From Leptodontidium sp. MPI-SDFR-AT-0119 (Eukaryota > Ascomycota > Leotiomycetes > Helotiales > Leptodontidiaceae), in the NCBI GenBank assembly GCA_020726505.1, contig JAHLEZ010000007.1, positions 1,922,001 to 1,986,000 of the forward strand: a stretch of 64,000 nt of DNA. The letters are read 5' to 3'. The notes beneath the pieces were generated by a model. The model searched no databases, was not told the origin of the DNA, and worked only from the letters and a program-made list of their open reading frames with translations. A program made the translations under genes and the position numbers. Below are positions 35,741 to 45,847 of this stretch, piece by piece (position 1 is the stretch's first letter; each line of letters begins with the position of its first letter).

Positions 35741-36008
35741 TATTATATTATTATATTATTTATATTATTTATATTATTTATATTATTTATATTATTTATA
35801 TTATTTATATTATTTATATTATTTATATTATTTATATTATTTATATTATTTATATTATTTATATTATTTATATATTTATATTATTTATATTATTTATATT
35901 ATTTATATTATTTATATTATTTATATTATTTATATTATTTATATTATTTATATTATTTATATTATTTATATTATTTATATTATTTATATTATTTATATTA
36001 TTTATATT
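35741..36008. repeat. 9-bp minisatellite (TTTATATTA)n, about 30 copies
   Basis: Uniform 9-mer array, with one short register break at about 35868-35880 (TATTTATATATTTATA). Because the unit is a multiple of three it creates long open frames of I/L/F/Y repeats that are not genes. It starts right after the solo LTR E target site. Confidence 0.95.
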
Positions 36009-36700
36009 TTTCATTAGCTAAACACCTTGTACTTTATTTGCTACTTAAAAAGATATTAACTAAAGCCACTACTATATATCCAGCGGTATTCGGTAATAAA
36101 GCTCTCGAAAATGTTGTTTCGTTTTAAGAAATTTAAATTATTTTTATATTATATAGCGGATATTAACTAATACATCTTTAAACTATTTTTAATATTTCGA
36201 AAGGCTTATTTGCGGGTTAAGCGTACTAAACGCTATTGATAAGAAATATTTAATTTAAGTTATTATATAATAATCAAGTTAATAGTAAGAGAAAATAAGT
36301 AACATATGATAATAACTAATACGGTGAAGTAGTTATAATAGAATAAAATAGCTAAAGAGGCTCTAAATAGCAACTAATAATACTAATTAATATAAAAGCT
36401 AATTATTAAGGAAGGAAGACTACCTCTTCCCTCCTTTGCCTATATATTAAAGAAGAAGTAACGTAAGTTAAGTAATACTAAAGCATGTGCTATTACACCC
36501 TGGCCCTCGAATTCAGTAGGGGAGGGTTCTTAATAATCCCTGAAAACGGAAAATGTTGGAAATCAGTTCGTATCAGAAAAGGAGGAAGAACTTTAGCTTT
36601 TCCGAGCTTCTAAGCTCCTAGAACATTAATGAAGCCATTGATACATATAACATCCACACACATATATATACATTGTGATTGAACTCCACTCATTCCTCTT
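36009..36700. other. AT-rich block, then 3' flank of the rhodopsin-like gene
   Basis: No gene. AT-rich, RIP-like up to about 36480, then GC-normal DNA that would carry the 3' untranslated region of the minus-strand gene. Confidence 0.5.
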
Positions 36701-38208
36701 CTAAACTCTATCCTCAATCATCCTCTCAGGCGCGATGTCATTCTTCTTCGACCACGGCATCGTCTCAACATCTTCCTTTGAGCCGGAACTATCCACTGTC
36801 ACCACCGTCGTCTTCGTAATTGCATTGTTATTCTGGAATGGCAATATACTCTCCTCGCTCAGATTGTCTGCCGTTACGCTAACGTGATCCTTCTTCATGC
36901 TGTGGCCTGCAGTAACTGAATTGTACACGGAGCCATGGGTTTGTCGCTGGCCAAAGGCATGGAGGGAATGGCCGTGGGTGTTCTTGCTCTTATTGTTGGT
37001 CCTGCTAGATCCGTATGCCCATGAAGAGGTTTCGAGGATGCGACGGAAGAGTGGTTTCAGGCATGGGAGACATGCTGCGATGATGCCCGTGTTGCACTCG
37101 GCTCTGAACAGACAGATCGTAAGTCATATGCCACTTCAAAAAGTTTTTAGCCCAGGAAAGAAAGGAACTTACACGGTCCAGATAGTGAGGTTGGTTGAGT
37201 CCCAGAGGAAATCTCCTGTTTTGCCATAATTGACGGTGAAGGAAAGTTTAACCATCGCGGCTGCGCAGGCACTGCAGAATGATGTTCAGTAGGACAGACT
37301 ATGCTACCATGGAGTGGGACAGCTTACAAGACTCCTAGCCCCATGATGCAGATCAGAGATGCCTTTGTTCGAGGGTTTATTTGGACATTCCATAGCATGG
37401 GTATGGGCAAGGCGGCAAAAATCAAGTCCGTGGCGATGTTTAAAGCTTATGTTCAAAGATCAGCAAAGTTTAATGGGGAAGTGTGGGGGAAAGTGGGCCT
37501 TGTGGGGGGGGGGGGGGGGGGGGGGGGGGAGGGGGAATAAAGTTCAAGACCTGCTACTGACAAGAGTTGGTATAGCTGAGACCTCTAAGAGTAGTTCCGG
37601 TCCAACACGTTGCGTGAACACTCGGGTCCCAGAGGATAGCCAGATTCGTGCATTGAAGGACGAGGGTCATGAAACATGCAAAGGTATAGAGAATTAGAAA
37701 GGCTATAATTCCCGCCAACAACCTCTTGTAGAGCTTATTCGGTGCAATCCGCCACAGGAAAAGAGCAATGGAGATTTTGACCACGGTGATCGCCCAAAGG
37801 TAGATTGGCTGAGTTATAAAATTGAGCTTCAGGCCGACTGTTGCTTTGGCGGGATCCAGGTATGCAAAATGGCGGCCGGCCCCGTTCATCACCTCTGGAA
37901 TAATGATGCCCATCCCTGTTAAGGAGAGCGCCTGTAGTGATGTCAGGAATTATGCAGGAACAATATTGAGAGCTCCCAAACCATTGCGAGAAGAATAACA
38001 TAGTCCTAACAGCTGTTAGTATGAATGCTAGATGGTTTGGCAGGACTCTTACGTCGGGACCTGTACTGTGGACCATTCGAACTCGAACGAAGATCCTCGC
38101 ACACACTGAAAAAAATGCTAGCAATGTTACTGTGCTGCAAGCTCGAAGGATTGCTGGACCTTTGTTGATGTCTGGCTCATTCGCGCCGGGTAGGAGCGAC
38201 GTCGACAT
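36701..38208 (-). CDS. Fungal rhodopsin-domain seven-TM protein, six exons
   Basis: Minus-strand exons 38208-38053, 38005-37982, 37931-37562, 37445-37328, 37271-37173 and 37103-36701 sum to 1170 nt (389 aa), with GT..AG introns of 47, 50, 116, 56 and 69 bp. Family marks appear in order: GPDDYVILLAM after TM1, GAGRHFAY, VVKISIALFLWRI, LQCTNLAILWDP then CW, NIATDLIFAALPIPMLW, and AECNTGIIAACLPCLKPLF. These are the core of the fungal integral-membrane rhodopsin domain seen beside secondary-metabolite and virulence genes; ligand and function are mostly unknown. The cytosolic tail is hydrophilic. An in-frame ATG 39 bp upstream (38247) is an alternative start. Intron 3 contains a 26-base G run (37504-37529, plus strand) which would look like a gene break if the intron were missed. 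Confidence 0.85.
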
Positions 38209-38247
38209 CTCGATAATGAATTGGCGAAATCTGGAGCATGAAGTCAA

Positions 38248-39649
38248 GTGGAGAGCTTAAAGTTTGAATGAATGGCAAGCAGTCAAAGGCAACGGTGTTG
38301 ATTCTGGGCGTAACATGGATTGATAAGTGAAAGAAGGGGCGGTTCCCTCCCTTCCCCGCACACGACCAAACTGGCGGGCTTCCAGGATTTCTGGAAACCT
38401 CCGCCGAGCTTCTGCGTTGAGAACGCCGCGTACTGGACACTGGATTGAGAAAACGAGACATGCACATGTGGAGGTCTGATCGCCATCGAACAAAAGCAAT
38501 ATGCAAGCCACAAATTGTGTCTAAGGCATAGACACGAGTCGAGCAAATTTACCACGAATCCTCCAGCTGCCGGACCTGCAAGCCACTGACTGCCAGGCTG
38601 CTGGGGCCAATCATTTGGTGGCCGACAGGTTTTTATCCCAGGAGCACGGATGATTTGATTTGGCCGAGCAAAGGGAAGGGTGGAAGAATTCCTCTCGGAA
38701 GCAAGGTGTGATGCCATGCCCAAAGCATCATTGTACTGCACTTACTGCAATCTTGGGGGTTCTACAGTACTGTTTGTTGCTGCTAGCATAACCCCATTTG
38801 TAGCCCATAGTGGTACGCATGCCCTAGTTTTCTGAGAATAGGTAGGTAGGTGCAGAGGCAGGCAGGATGACTATCAGAGGAGAGGAGGCATTTATTGTCC
38901 TGTAGACTGCTTGCTGGGGCAACCCTTCGTAAGGGCTAGCTGGGGTAAGGTCAGAGTGGAGGACTTTTCCCGTTTCCTGTACTTCCTGCCCTGTCCTAGT
39001 CCTGTCCAGTCGGCAATCTTCCCCATACTGCGCACTCCACACTACTGTTGCTGACTCTATCGATGTCCTGCAGGATCACGAAGGACCACGAGTTGCCATC
39101 CATGGCATGCATGCATGCTTCTGGAAAGCTCTCACCTTCTTTTCTGGGCGCCGCCATAGTGGCAAAACCGCCACAGGGGCAAATTGCTGGAGCTATCACT
39201 CGCTGCCTCTCCAGGCACAACCCACACAAAGATGCTCGCGGGGATGGATTCCGAGCCGAAGGATGGATTGATTCAGCGCTGGAAAATTTCTCAGAGAACG
39301 AACAACACGAAATGCGAACTTGCGAAGTGATCAAAGCAGGAACACCCCTGGGCCGAGGCAGGGGCAGGCCTTGTGCAGCTAGCTACAGTAGCTGCAAAGT
39401 GCATGCGCGTCGATTCTTGGCAATAAAATAACCTTATTGGGGGGAACACCCACACCCACCCACCAGCCACCCAGGTCAATCAATCAATCAATCAGTCAAT
39501 AAATGCAGTGCGGAGGAGGAGGAGGAGCCGGAAGCGAGGCCGAGACTACGGAGTAGGTACTGTATGTAGTAAGTATGGGAAGAAAACAAATACGGACACT
39601 AAGCGGTTAATGTCTGCATCTGCACCTGCATAGAAGTAATTTAAAGGTG
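38248..39649. other. Long divergent intergenic region
   Basis: About 1.4 kb between the minus-strand rhodopsin gene and the plus-strand tyrosinase, so it holds both promoters. It includes a short CAAT repeat at about 39478-39500. Short open frames on both strands show no domain. Confidence 0.5.
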
Positions 39650-39720
39650 TTTAAATACCCCCTCTCCCGTTCGTCTCCTTCCCATTTCCCTGTCCTATCT
39701 AACTAGGCCCTAGCTTCCTC
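39650..39720 (+). promoter_or_regulatory. TATA-like box and pyrimidine tract of the tyrosinase gene
   Basis: TTTAAATA at 39650-39657 is followed by a C/T-rich run to about 39720, ending just before the ATG at 39733. This is a common arrangement for well-expressed fungal genes. Confidence 0.45.
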
Positions 39721-39732
39721 GCTTCAATCAAC

Positions 39733-41126
39733 ATGCGTCTCTCCACGCCCCTAAACTTAAGTTTCTTAAGCTTTGCTTTGCTTGTAGTGTCCGCACTCGC
39801 TGCACCAGTCCCCGACGACGACAGTGCGGCACTTGACCTCCTTGATCAATTGTCTCAACAAGCTACCGACAACGAGTATGCGGCATTGTCCGAGAGCACC
39901 ACGAAGCGCAGCACCCAATGCACCCTGAGGAACCTTTCCGTGCGTAAAGAATGGTAGGTATATAGCAAATTCTGGAAACCCCTTTAGGTTCTGTGATTTA
40001 TTTGTTCGTGCGCTGACTGAAGCATCATGTAGGGGTACTCTCAGTGCTACAGAGAGAGTCGCATACACAAATGCTGTCCTTTGCCTCCAAAAAAAGACTG
40101 CCTTAACGCCTACCAGCCTTATTCCAGGTGTGAGGACTCGTTACGATGACTTTGTTGGCACGCACATCAACCAGACTTTGAGAATTCACTACACGGTTAG
40201 CCACTCCTCCACACCTAGCCAAGCAAAGCCAAGTGTGACCTCTGGCTCATCTGATTCTGTTACTAGGGAACCTTCCTCGCGTGGCATCGCTACTTCACGT
40301 GGAATTATGAACAAGCTCTCAGAAATGAGTGTGGATACACTGGAACACAGCCGTATGACTTCTAAAGGCTACTGGTCGGATTCTGGCTAATATCCATAGA
40401 TACTGGAACTGGGGTCTCTCCGCATCAAACACAACCGCCTCTCCAGTCTTCGATGGTAGTGCTACGAGCATGTCAGGCAATGGCGCATATATTGCCGGCC
40501 GTGGGCCTTTAACTTTGTCTCTCCCACCCTATCCTGACATTTACCTCCCCCCTGGAACTGGAGGAGGCTGCGTCACCTCTGGGCCCTTCAAGAATATGAC
40601 TGTCAATCTTGGACCGGTATCACTCCCTCTCAGCGGCGGAGGTACTCAAACAGGCACCGGCCTCGAATATAACCCACGTTGCCTGAAGCGCGACATTGGA
40701 ACGGCTGTCAACGAACTGTACGCAAACTTCACGTCTATCATCAGCCTTATACTCCAAAACAAGAACATCGAAGACTTCCAGATGACTATGCAGGGAGTTC
40801 CAGGATCGGGAATCATTGGTGTTCATGGTGGGGGACACTACACCATTGCCGGCGATCCAGGAGCAGATGTTTTCACTTCGCCAGGAGACCCAGCTTTCTA
40901 CCTTCACCATGGCATGATTGATCGCGTGTGGTGGATCTGGCAAAATCTCGACCTTGATAATCGCAAGAATGCGATCTCGGGCACTGGCACTTTCCTAAAC
41001 TTCCCACCCTCAGCGAACACCACTCTGGATACGATGATTGATATTGGCTATGCGGGCGGTACTTCCGTCGCAATGAGAGACTTGATGAGCACCACCAGTG
41101 GGCCGTTCTGTTACACCTATCTATAG
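39733..41126 (+). CDS. Secreted tyrosinase, four exons
   Basis: Exons 39733-39953, 40033-40195, 40267-40352 and 40400-41126 add up to 1197 nt (398 aa). A signal peptide (LSFLSFALLVVSALA) starts the protein. The copper-A histidines are H118 (VGTHINQT), H126 (RIHYTG) and H135 (FLAWHRYF). PYWNW follows at 157-161. Copper B has H299 and H303 (GVHGGGHYT) and the HH pair 326-327 (DPAFYLHHGMIDRVWWIWQ). This set is complete for the common central domain of tyrosinases (o-diphenol oxidation, pigment or secondary-metabolite chemistry). The chain is short, without the long C-terminal shield of classical fungal tyrosinases. It diverges from the rhodopsin-domain gene across a 1.4-kb gap; no biosynthetic enzyme is next to it. 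Intact and of normal composition. Confidence 0.9.
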
Positions 41127-41675
41127 GCGTGGCAGAAGTACTGTTGCATTTTCAAAACAACGCTTTGCTCCTAGACAGATCATGAGCAGCTGATGGGGAC
41201 ACAGAAGTGGGGGGACCGACGTTGTAGAGGCCCTGGAACTGGAGGAGGTAATCGGTGGCCCCCTCCAAACGCCTACAAGGCATTAGAGTAAAATAATGTC
41301 AAGGCGAGATTGTTCATGCCAGGATTAACAGACTTTCCTGTTTTAATCGCCGATCCAGGGTGGGTTTCTCATAGTAGGGGAAGATAATAAAATCCCATCA
41401 TAAAATCCCATCATAAAATTCCATTCATGTGCATATTTACAATCAGATTAGAGGGAAATTTGTGGGTCTCGCGGCCCTGCAGGAAGTTAAACCTCGTTCA
41501 GCCGGTCCTCCTTTCTCTCGGCATAGGGAGGTTTTATTGCTGGCAGAATAAAGGCGGCACAACCAAACTCGGGATTGCCACGATCCCATTTTAAGATTGT
41601 CCTCGAGTATTTGTGCCCGCAACTCTTAACACTAGTGAACAATCCATCCCTCATAATATCGCCGCCACCAGCAAG
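41127..41675. other. Intergenic, no gene seen
   Basis: Contains a short direct repeat (AAAATCCCATCAT, about 41389-41415). An extension of the next frame to 41613 has no ATG. Confidence 0.5.
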
Positions 41676-42305
41676 ATGAGCGACTCGACACCAACACGCA
41701 GCCCATTCCACGGCTCCTGCCATTGCGGCTCCGTCCAGTACATCATCTTCCTCACACTCCCCCACAAAATCCCCTCCATCGCCACGCCCCCTCCCACTGA
41801 CTCCTCCCGCTCAATCCAGGAGCTCTACCGCTGCAACTGCACGGCCTGCCACAAGGCTGGCCACTTCCACATACGCACGGCCTGGTCCCCCGAGGACTTC
41901 ATGCTCCTCTCCCCGCTGGATCCCACGGCCGAGCTTGGGGACTACACCTGTAACAACGGACGTATCCACTGGCTCTTCTGCAAGAAGTGCGCCGGGAGGT
42001 GCTTCATCTTCGCGGGCAAAGGGGAAACGGCGGAGGTGGACCTGGATGAGATGGGCGTCAAAGACAGGGATGAGGGCAAGATGGGCAAGAGGACCATCTG
42101 GCGGCCCCAGGCTAAGGGTTGGGACGAGAGAGAATCTGGGTGCTATCTTAGTGTAAATGGGTATACTGTCGATTCGGGGCAGGAGGGGTTTGAACTGGGT
42201 GAATTCACGGCGAACAAATGGGTCGGGTATGTGGACTGCCTTGAGCTCAATGGTCCGGAGCGGGAACCGCGGTATGATAAGCCTTACGAAGGCGGCGCGT
42301 TCTGA
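41676..42305 (+). CDS. GFA/CENP-V family zinc protein
   Basis: 209 aa from ATG 41676, no intron; the frame is open upstream to 41613 but without an ATG. Zinc ligands of the glutathione-dependent formaldehyde-activating (GFA) fold are present in order: GSCHCGSV (C15, C17), YRCNCTACHKAGH (C53, C55, C58) and FCKKCAGRC (C102, C105, C109). Bacterial Gfa speeds formation of S-hydroxymethylglutathione, but most fungal members have no known substrate. The insertion after C17 and the long C-terminal part (YLSVNGYTVDSGQEGF, WVGYVDCLELNG) are usual in fungal paralogues. Cytosolic; not obviously linked to its neighbours. Confidence 0.85.
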   Translation: MSDSTPTRSPFHGSCHCGSVQYIIFLTLPHKIPSIATPPPTDSSRSIQELYRCNCTACHKAGHFHIRTAWSPEDFMLLSPLDPTAELGDYTCNNGRIHWLFCKKCAGRCFIFAGKGETAEVDLDEMGVKDRDEGKMGKRTIWRPQAKGWDERESGCYLSVNGYTVDSGQEGFELGEFTANKWVGYVDCLELNGPEREPRYDKPYEGGAF

Positions 42306-42664
42306 AGAACAATGTGTTCTTCTTAAAGTGCGGCGGTCGATTAACAGGCGTGTCGCTAGCTATTCCTAATCATCTTAGTATATTTTAGATCATTCGCTGT
42401 AATAGAAAAAGTCTTCCTGTTCAATCACGTATTCTGTCATGCCACAACGCTCTGCCAATGAAGGTGTATTTCATCGCTATCTACGTAATATGCAATAATA
42501 GCCGATCACAAGTAAAATTTCGCGACATTCTAAACATTACTAAACACCCTTCGTTAGTAAACTAAAACTTTCAATCGTGTCCCAACAAGCATAACTATTC
42601 CACAAATGGAATCATTCATGACTGTTAGCCAGACATCCTTGAGGAACTTGTTCTATGCTAGATA
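42306..42664. other. Intergenic, no gene seen
   Basis: 3' flank of the GFA gene running into the kinase-like relic; no open frame of interest. Confidence 0.45.
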
Positions 42665-43230
42665 TCAGGTCCGTATACTTTCTGTGAGTTTAGCCGGGGG
42701 ACTTACTTTATCAATACCATTCAGCGTGCCCCAAAAAACGACCTCGAGAAAGCTAGACGCCTTTGCTGACCACCGGTCGGGGCATTTCAGAGCGAACTTC
42801 CCCTCGGAATCAGGGGGAATGCCATATTGCATCATTTTAATAGCAATGACTCCGAGCGAACGCGCATCCGCCGATTCTGTGGATTGGCATTCGTCAAAAT
42901 GGGCTGGTGCGCTCTTTGTTAAATGATGAACCGGCTGCAACCTGAGACGACTTACTTATTTTCGCACACCCATCTGGTGTATACAGGACCTTGGGGCTAT
43001 CAAGTTTTTTATGTGCGAGGCCAAATCTAGAAAGATTCTGCATGCCTTCACTACAGGGGCAAGCTGTACAAGACTATTACTGGCGTTGTGCCTTGACTGC
43101 AAATGGCCTGCTCGCGAGGACCTAAGAGATAGAGTCTTTGGCTTCCATAGCTTTGCCACGAAATGTTGTAGAGAAGCAGTTCCTGTGGGCTATTCACTAC
43201 ACATTTCAGAAATTTCGTGGAGGCTTGTCA
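42665..43230 (-). pseudogene. Protein-kinase-like relic
   Basis: Minus strand: a frame near 43030-42957 reads FGLAHKKLDSPKVLYTPDG, the place of the kinase catalytic loop with HRD and the following KxxN replaced. Another frame (42940-42665) reads ADARSLGVIAIKMMQYG, then WSAKASSFLEVVFWGTL, the F-helix region (DxxSLGV) and C-lobe. The helix before the loop (VQLAPVVKACR) is in a third frame. A GTAAGT near 42953 may mark an old intron. The N-lobe is not recognisable. Loss of catalytic residues suggests a kinase-like family already non-catalytic before decay. Confidence 0.55.
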
Positions 43231-43827
43231 AGCATCATGAACAGGAACATCATCTTCCATATGCTGTATGGCGAATCCGAATCTTGCTTGAAAGCGCTTA
43301 GCCCTCGGCAAAATACTTCCAGCAAAGATACCACGTGGTCTGCAACCGAGGACATGACGATTCGCCGAGGAGGAAGTTGTGTTCATTTCCAGTCCCCTTG
43401 ATCAATTGGGTATAAATAAATCGCCAAGACTCAGCCTTCCCGTCGGTTAAGGCGCTCCCTACCTTTTGGTTCTAGTCTCGGCAAAGTATTTCCTCCGATT
43501 CTTACATCTTACCCCGTCAACCCCACAACTTTAACTCCCAAAAGTACCTTATTTTCACGACCTGCCCAAAAGAAGGAGTCGAAGAAAATCATGATTTCCG
43601 CATTTAGCCACCCCCTGGTCAAGATCTCTGAAATCTCTGAAAGGGTACTATTTGTGGCATCTTGGCATGCGGGTTCAAGCCATTGAGATCTAGCCGGTGT
43701 TGAAGATCAACATTTGATTTCATAGCCGAGATGGATACCTCAAGGCCGACGAGAAAAGATCTTACATTTTGAAATGAGGATCCGGAATCCTCCTGCCTTG
43801 GGGTCGAGTTGAGACCGAAAAATGGAG

Positions 43828-43834
43828 TATATAA
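43828..43834 (+). promoter_or_regulatory. TATA box of the SH3b-like secreted gene
   Basis: TATATAA lies about 135 bp upstream of ATG 43967, with a pyrimidine-rich leader (43868-43930) between them. Confidence 0.5.
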
Positions 43835-43966
43835 AGCCGTCGTCTTGCCCTCGAACCTCGACATCAAACAACAGCCTCTTCTCAGCATTCTCATTCCCAA
43901 CTTCTGCAGTCTTCTAGACCTTCTCTTGCTCTCATTCCAGTCAAGTTTAGTAGCAACTCCCTCAAA

Positions 43967-44480
43967 ATGAAGTTCACCACCATCGCCGTTGCCACCATCC
44001 TCCCCTTTTTGACCGCGCTGCCCCAGCGCCAGCGGATGCTCAGCCTTCTGTCGATCCCGTGAAATCCATGGAGCGGGATCTTGAGTCCAGCAAGCTTGGG
44101 AAGAGATCTGTCTCTGCGACCGTCCGTGTTGATGGACTCCGATATCGAACATGTCCCAAAACCAGCTGCACCGCCGTTGGACAGTATGCAAAGGGAACCA
44201 AGATCACCCTTGTCTGCTTCACTCGTGATGGTACAACGACCGTGAACGGCGACAAGTAAGTACAGTTCTCGCTCTTGATACGCAGCTTTATTCTTGCGGT
44301 GAGGAGCAGTAGCTGACGAGATATTTTTCAACAGAGGATGGGCCAAGTTGCCGAGTGGCTATTGGGTTGCTATGGCGAATGGAGAATACGTCGGTTGGTC
44401 AGGTTAGTTAATGAATCCGTTCATCTCGTCAACACTTTGAATCTAGACTAATTAGAGCAGGGTCAATTCTCTCCTGCTAA
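43967..44480 (+). pseudogene. Small secreted SH3b-like protein, frameshift in signal peptide
   Basis: ATG 43967 opens a signal peptide (MKFTTIAVATILPFLTAL). The frame then runs to TGA, while the next frame carries the rest of a secreted protein (APAPADAQPSVDPVKS). The mature part reads VRVDGLRYRTCPKTSCTAVG, then AKGTKITLVCFTRDG. Exons 43967-44255, 44335-44402 and 44461-44480 splice cleanly and end GYWVAMANGEYVGWSGSILSC. The mature part resembles a bacterial-type SH3 domain (V-x-DGL-x-x-R-x-x-P...G-x-Y-x-K-G-T), with three cysteines in the core. One missing base near 44019 would reconcile the frames, so this is either a fresh pseudogene or a sequencing error. Promoter and introns look functional. 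Similar small secreted proteins are common in plant-associated fungi. Confidence 0.6.
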
Positions 44481-45209
44481 TGGAACCCATACCGACTTGG
44501 AGCTTGGAAAAGATGAGTGTCAGATGTGTCAAAAGATCGGCAATTCTCATGTGGAGGAATGGGGTTGTTGCATCGCTTTCTCTGCCTGGTTTTTATTCCC
44601 TGTTGAGACTTCGGCCCCCTCAATAGGGATACAGGCCCTTTTATACCACTCTCGTTATATCGAAAATACATAGGACTCTTCTAAACCTCCCCTTATTCAT
44701 CTCTCATTTCGGAACTATGAATTGAGGCTTAGGTCTGGCTTTAGGTGATTCGAGGATCTGTGAAAGAAGAACGCGGGGGATACGGGGCAAGCAAGCTCTA
44801 AGCGTTGCTCGTCCAGGTTAAACATCGCCTGCCATGCTCTATTAATCATGTTCGTCCTTTGTCCCTTCCTTCCCTAGAAAGTGACGCTTCTCTAATGTTT
44901 ATCAGCAACCCAAATCGTAGACATACCGATGCACACTCCATTCCCAAGTCCGCTGCCGAATCTCTCGACAAGACTCTTCTGTGATTCCACCTTCTATTTT
45001 CGCTCTTCCAGACGTAAAATTAATTCAACGGCGGCTCTAAGCATTACTGTGATCGCACAATCGTTTTCTACTCCGAGAGTATCGAAGCTAATTGGGGCGC
45101 TAAATCCCTCTGTGAAACTGTACGGGCAGTTCTGACCTCGTGGGTTTCTAGGTCCTGGAAAATTGGGCTTTCTGTTAGGATTAGGCTACAAGCGTTGTAG
45201 CTTAGCTTT
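44481..45209. other. Intergenic, no gene seen
   Basis: Short open frames only; 3' flank of the SH3b-like gene and approach to the palindromic MITE. Confidence 0.4.
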
Positions 45210-45509
45210 TAGGATAGGCTGCTGCACGGGGCCCCATGGGTGGGGGAAAGGAGTCTATCCCCCACCCATGGGGCCCCGTGGGGTTTTTAACGTCCCCCAT
45301 GGGGGATATTATGAATATTTATACAGATTTTTACACAAAACATCGACTTTATGTATTTTTATAAGTATATTATGAAAATAATACATGATTTATGAAAATC
45401 TTCCCCCATTTGGGGGTTTTTCCCCCCATGGGGGAACCCATGGGGCGGGTGGGGGATTTGGGGGACTGGGGGACGACAAAAACCCCGCCCCATGCCGCAG
45501 CCTATTTTA
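45210..45509. mobile_element. GC-rich palindromic MITE flanked by TA
   Basis: About 300 bp with imperfect ~23-bp inverted ends (TAGGATAGGCTGCTGCACG against the reverse complement of the right end, TAAAATAGGCTGCGGCATG). The left half holds a perfect 22-bp stem (45224-45245 with 45258-45279) around a 12-nt loop. CCCATGGGG-type blocks recur on both sides of an AT-rich centre. TA at both ends suggests a Tc1/mariner-type MITE. The right half has several GGGGG runs. Confidence 0.65.
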
Positions 45510-45847
45510 GGAGATGTAGAGAGGTAGGAGTTGGTCTTGGTTACCGTATATTTACGTAATCTAGAATATTGACTTAGGTGATAGGAAGTCATTCAAATTG
45601 CAACCACAAGGTTAATAGGAATTGCTTTGGGAGCAGTAGAAGGAAGATTCTTACTAGAACATTGCGTTGAGGAATATTTTCTGTGTAATAGATTTATATA
45701 TTTGCCAAGTCAGCACAAGTGTTTGTTCCCTTAATATAGAGAAGCCAGTGGTCCCTGGCTCGCTGCATAAATCAGGAACGTCCCTCGAGTTCTCGAATTC
45801 AATCTCGAGCGCTCTCCTCGTCGGATATGCAACAGAGGAGTGAGTTC

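Noticed and set aside
35669..36127. Open frames of up to 152 codons with LFILFIL or IYIIYI repeats
   Set aside because: They are read-throughs of a 9-bp minisatellite whose unit is a multiple of three; no start context or domain.
37441..37570. Apparent break of the rhodopsin-domain gene by a stop and a G run
   Set aside because: A GTCAGT..AG intron of 116 bp removes both and rejoins YTNS to LNIATD in frame, giving 389 whole codons.
43619..44346. Minus-strand frames of 150-190 codons
   Set aside because: They are antisense to the spliced SH3b-like gene, which has a signal peptide, intron ends and a TATA box.
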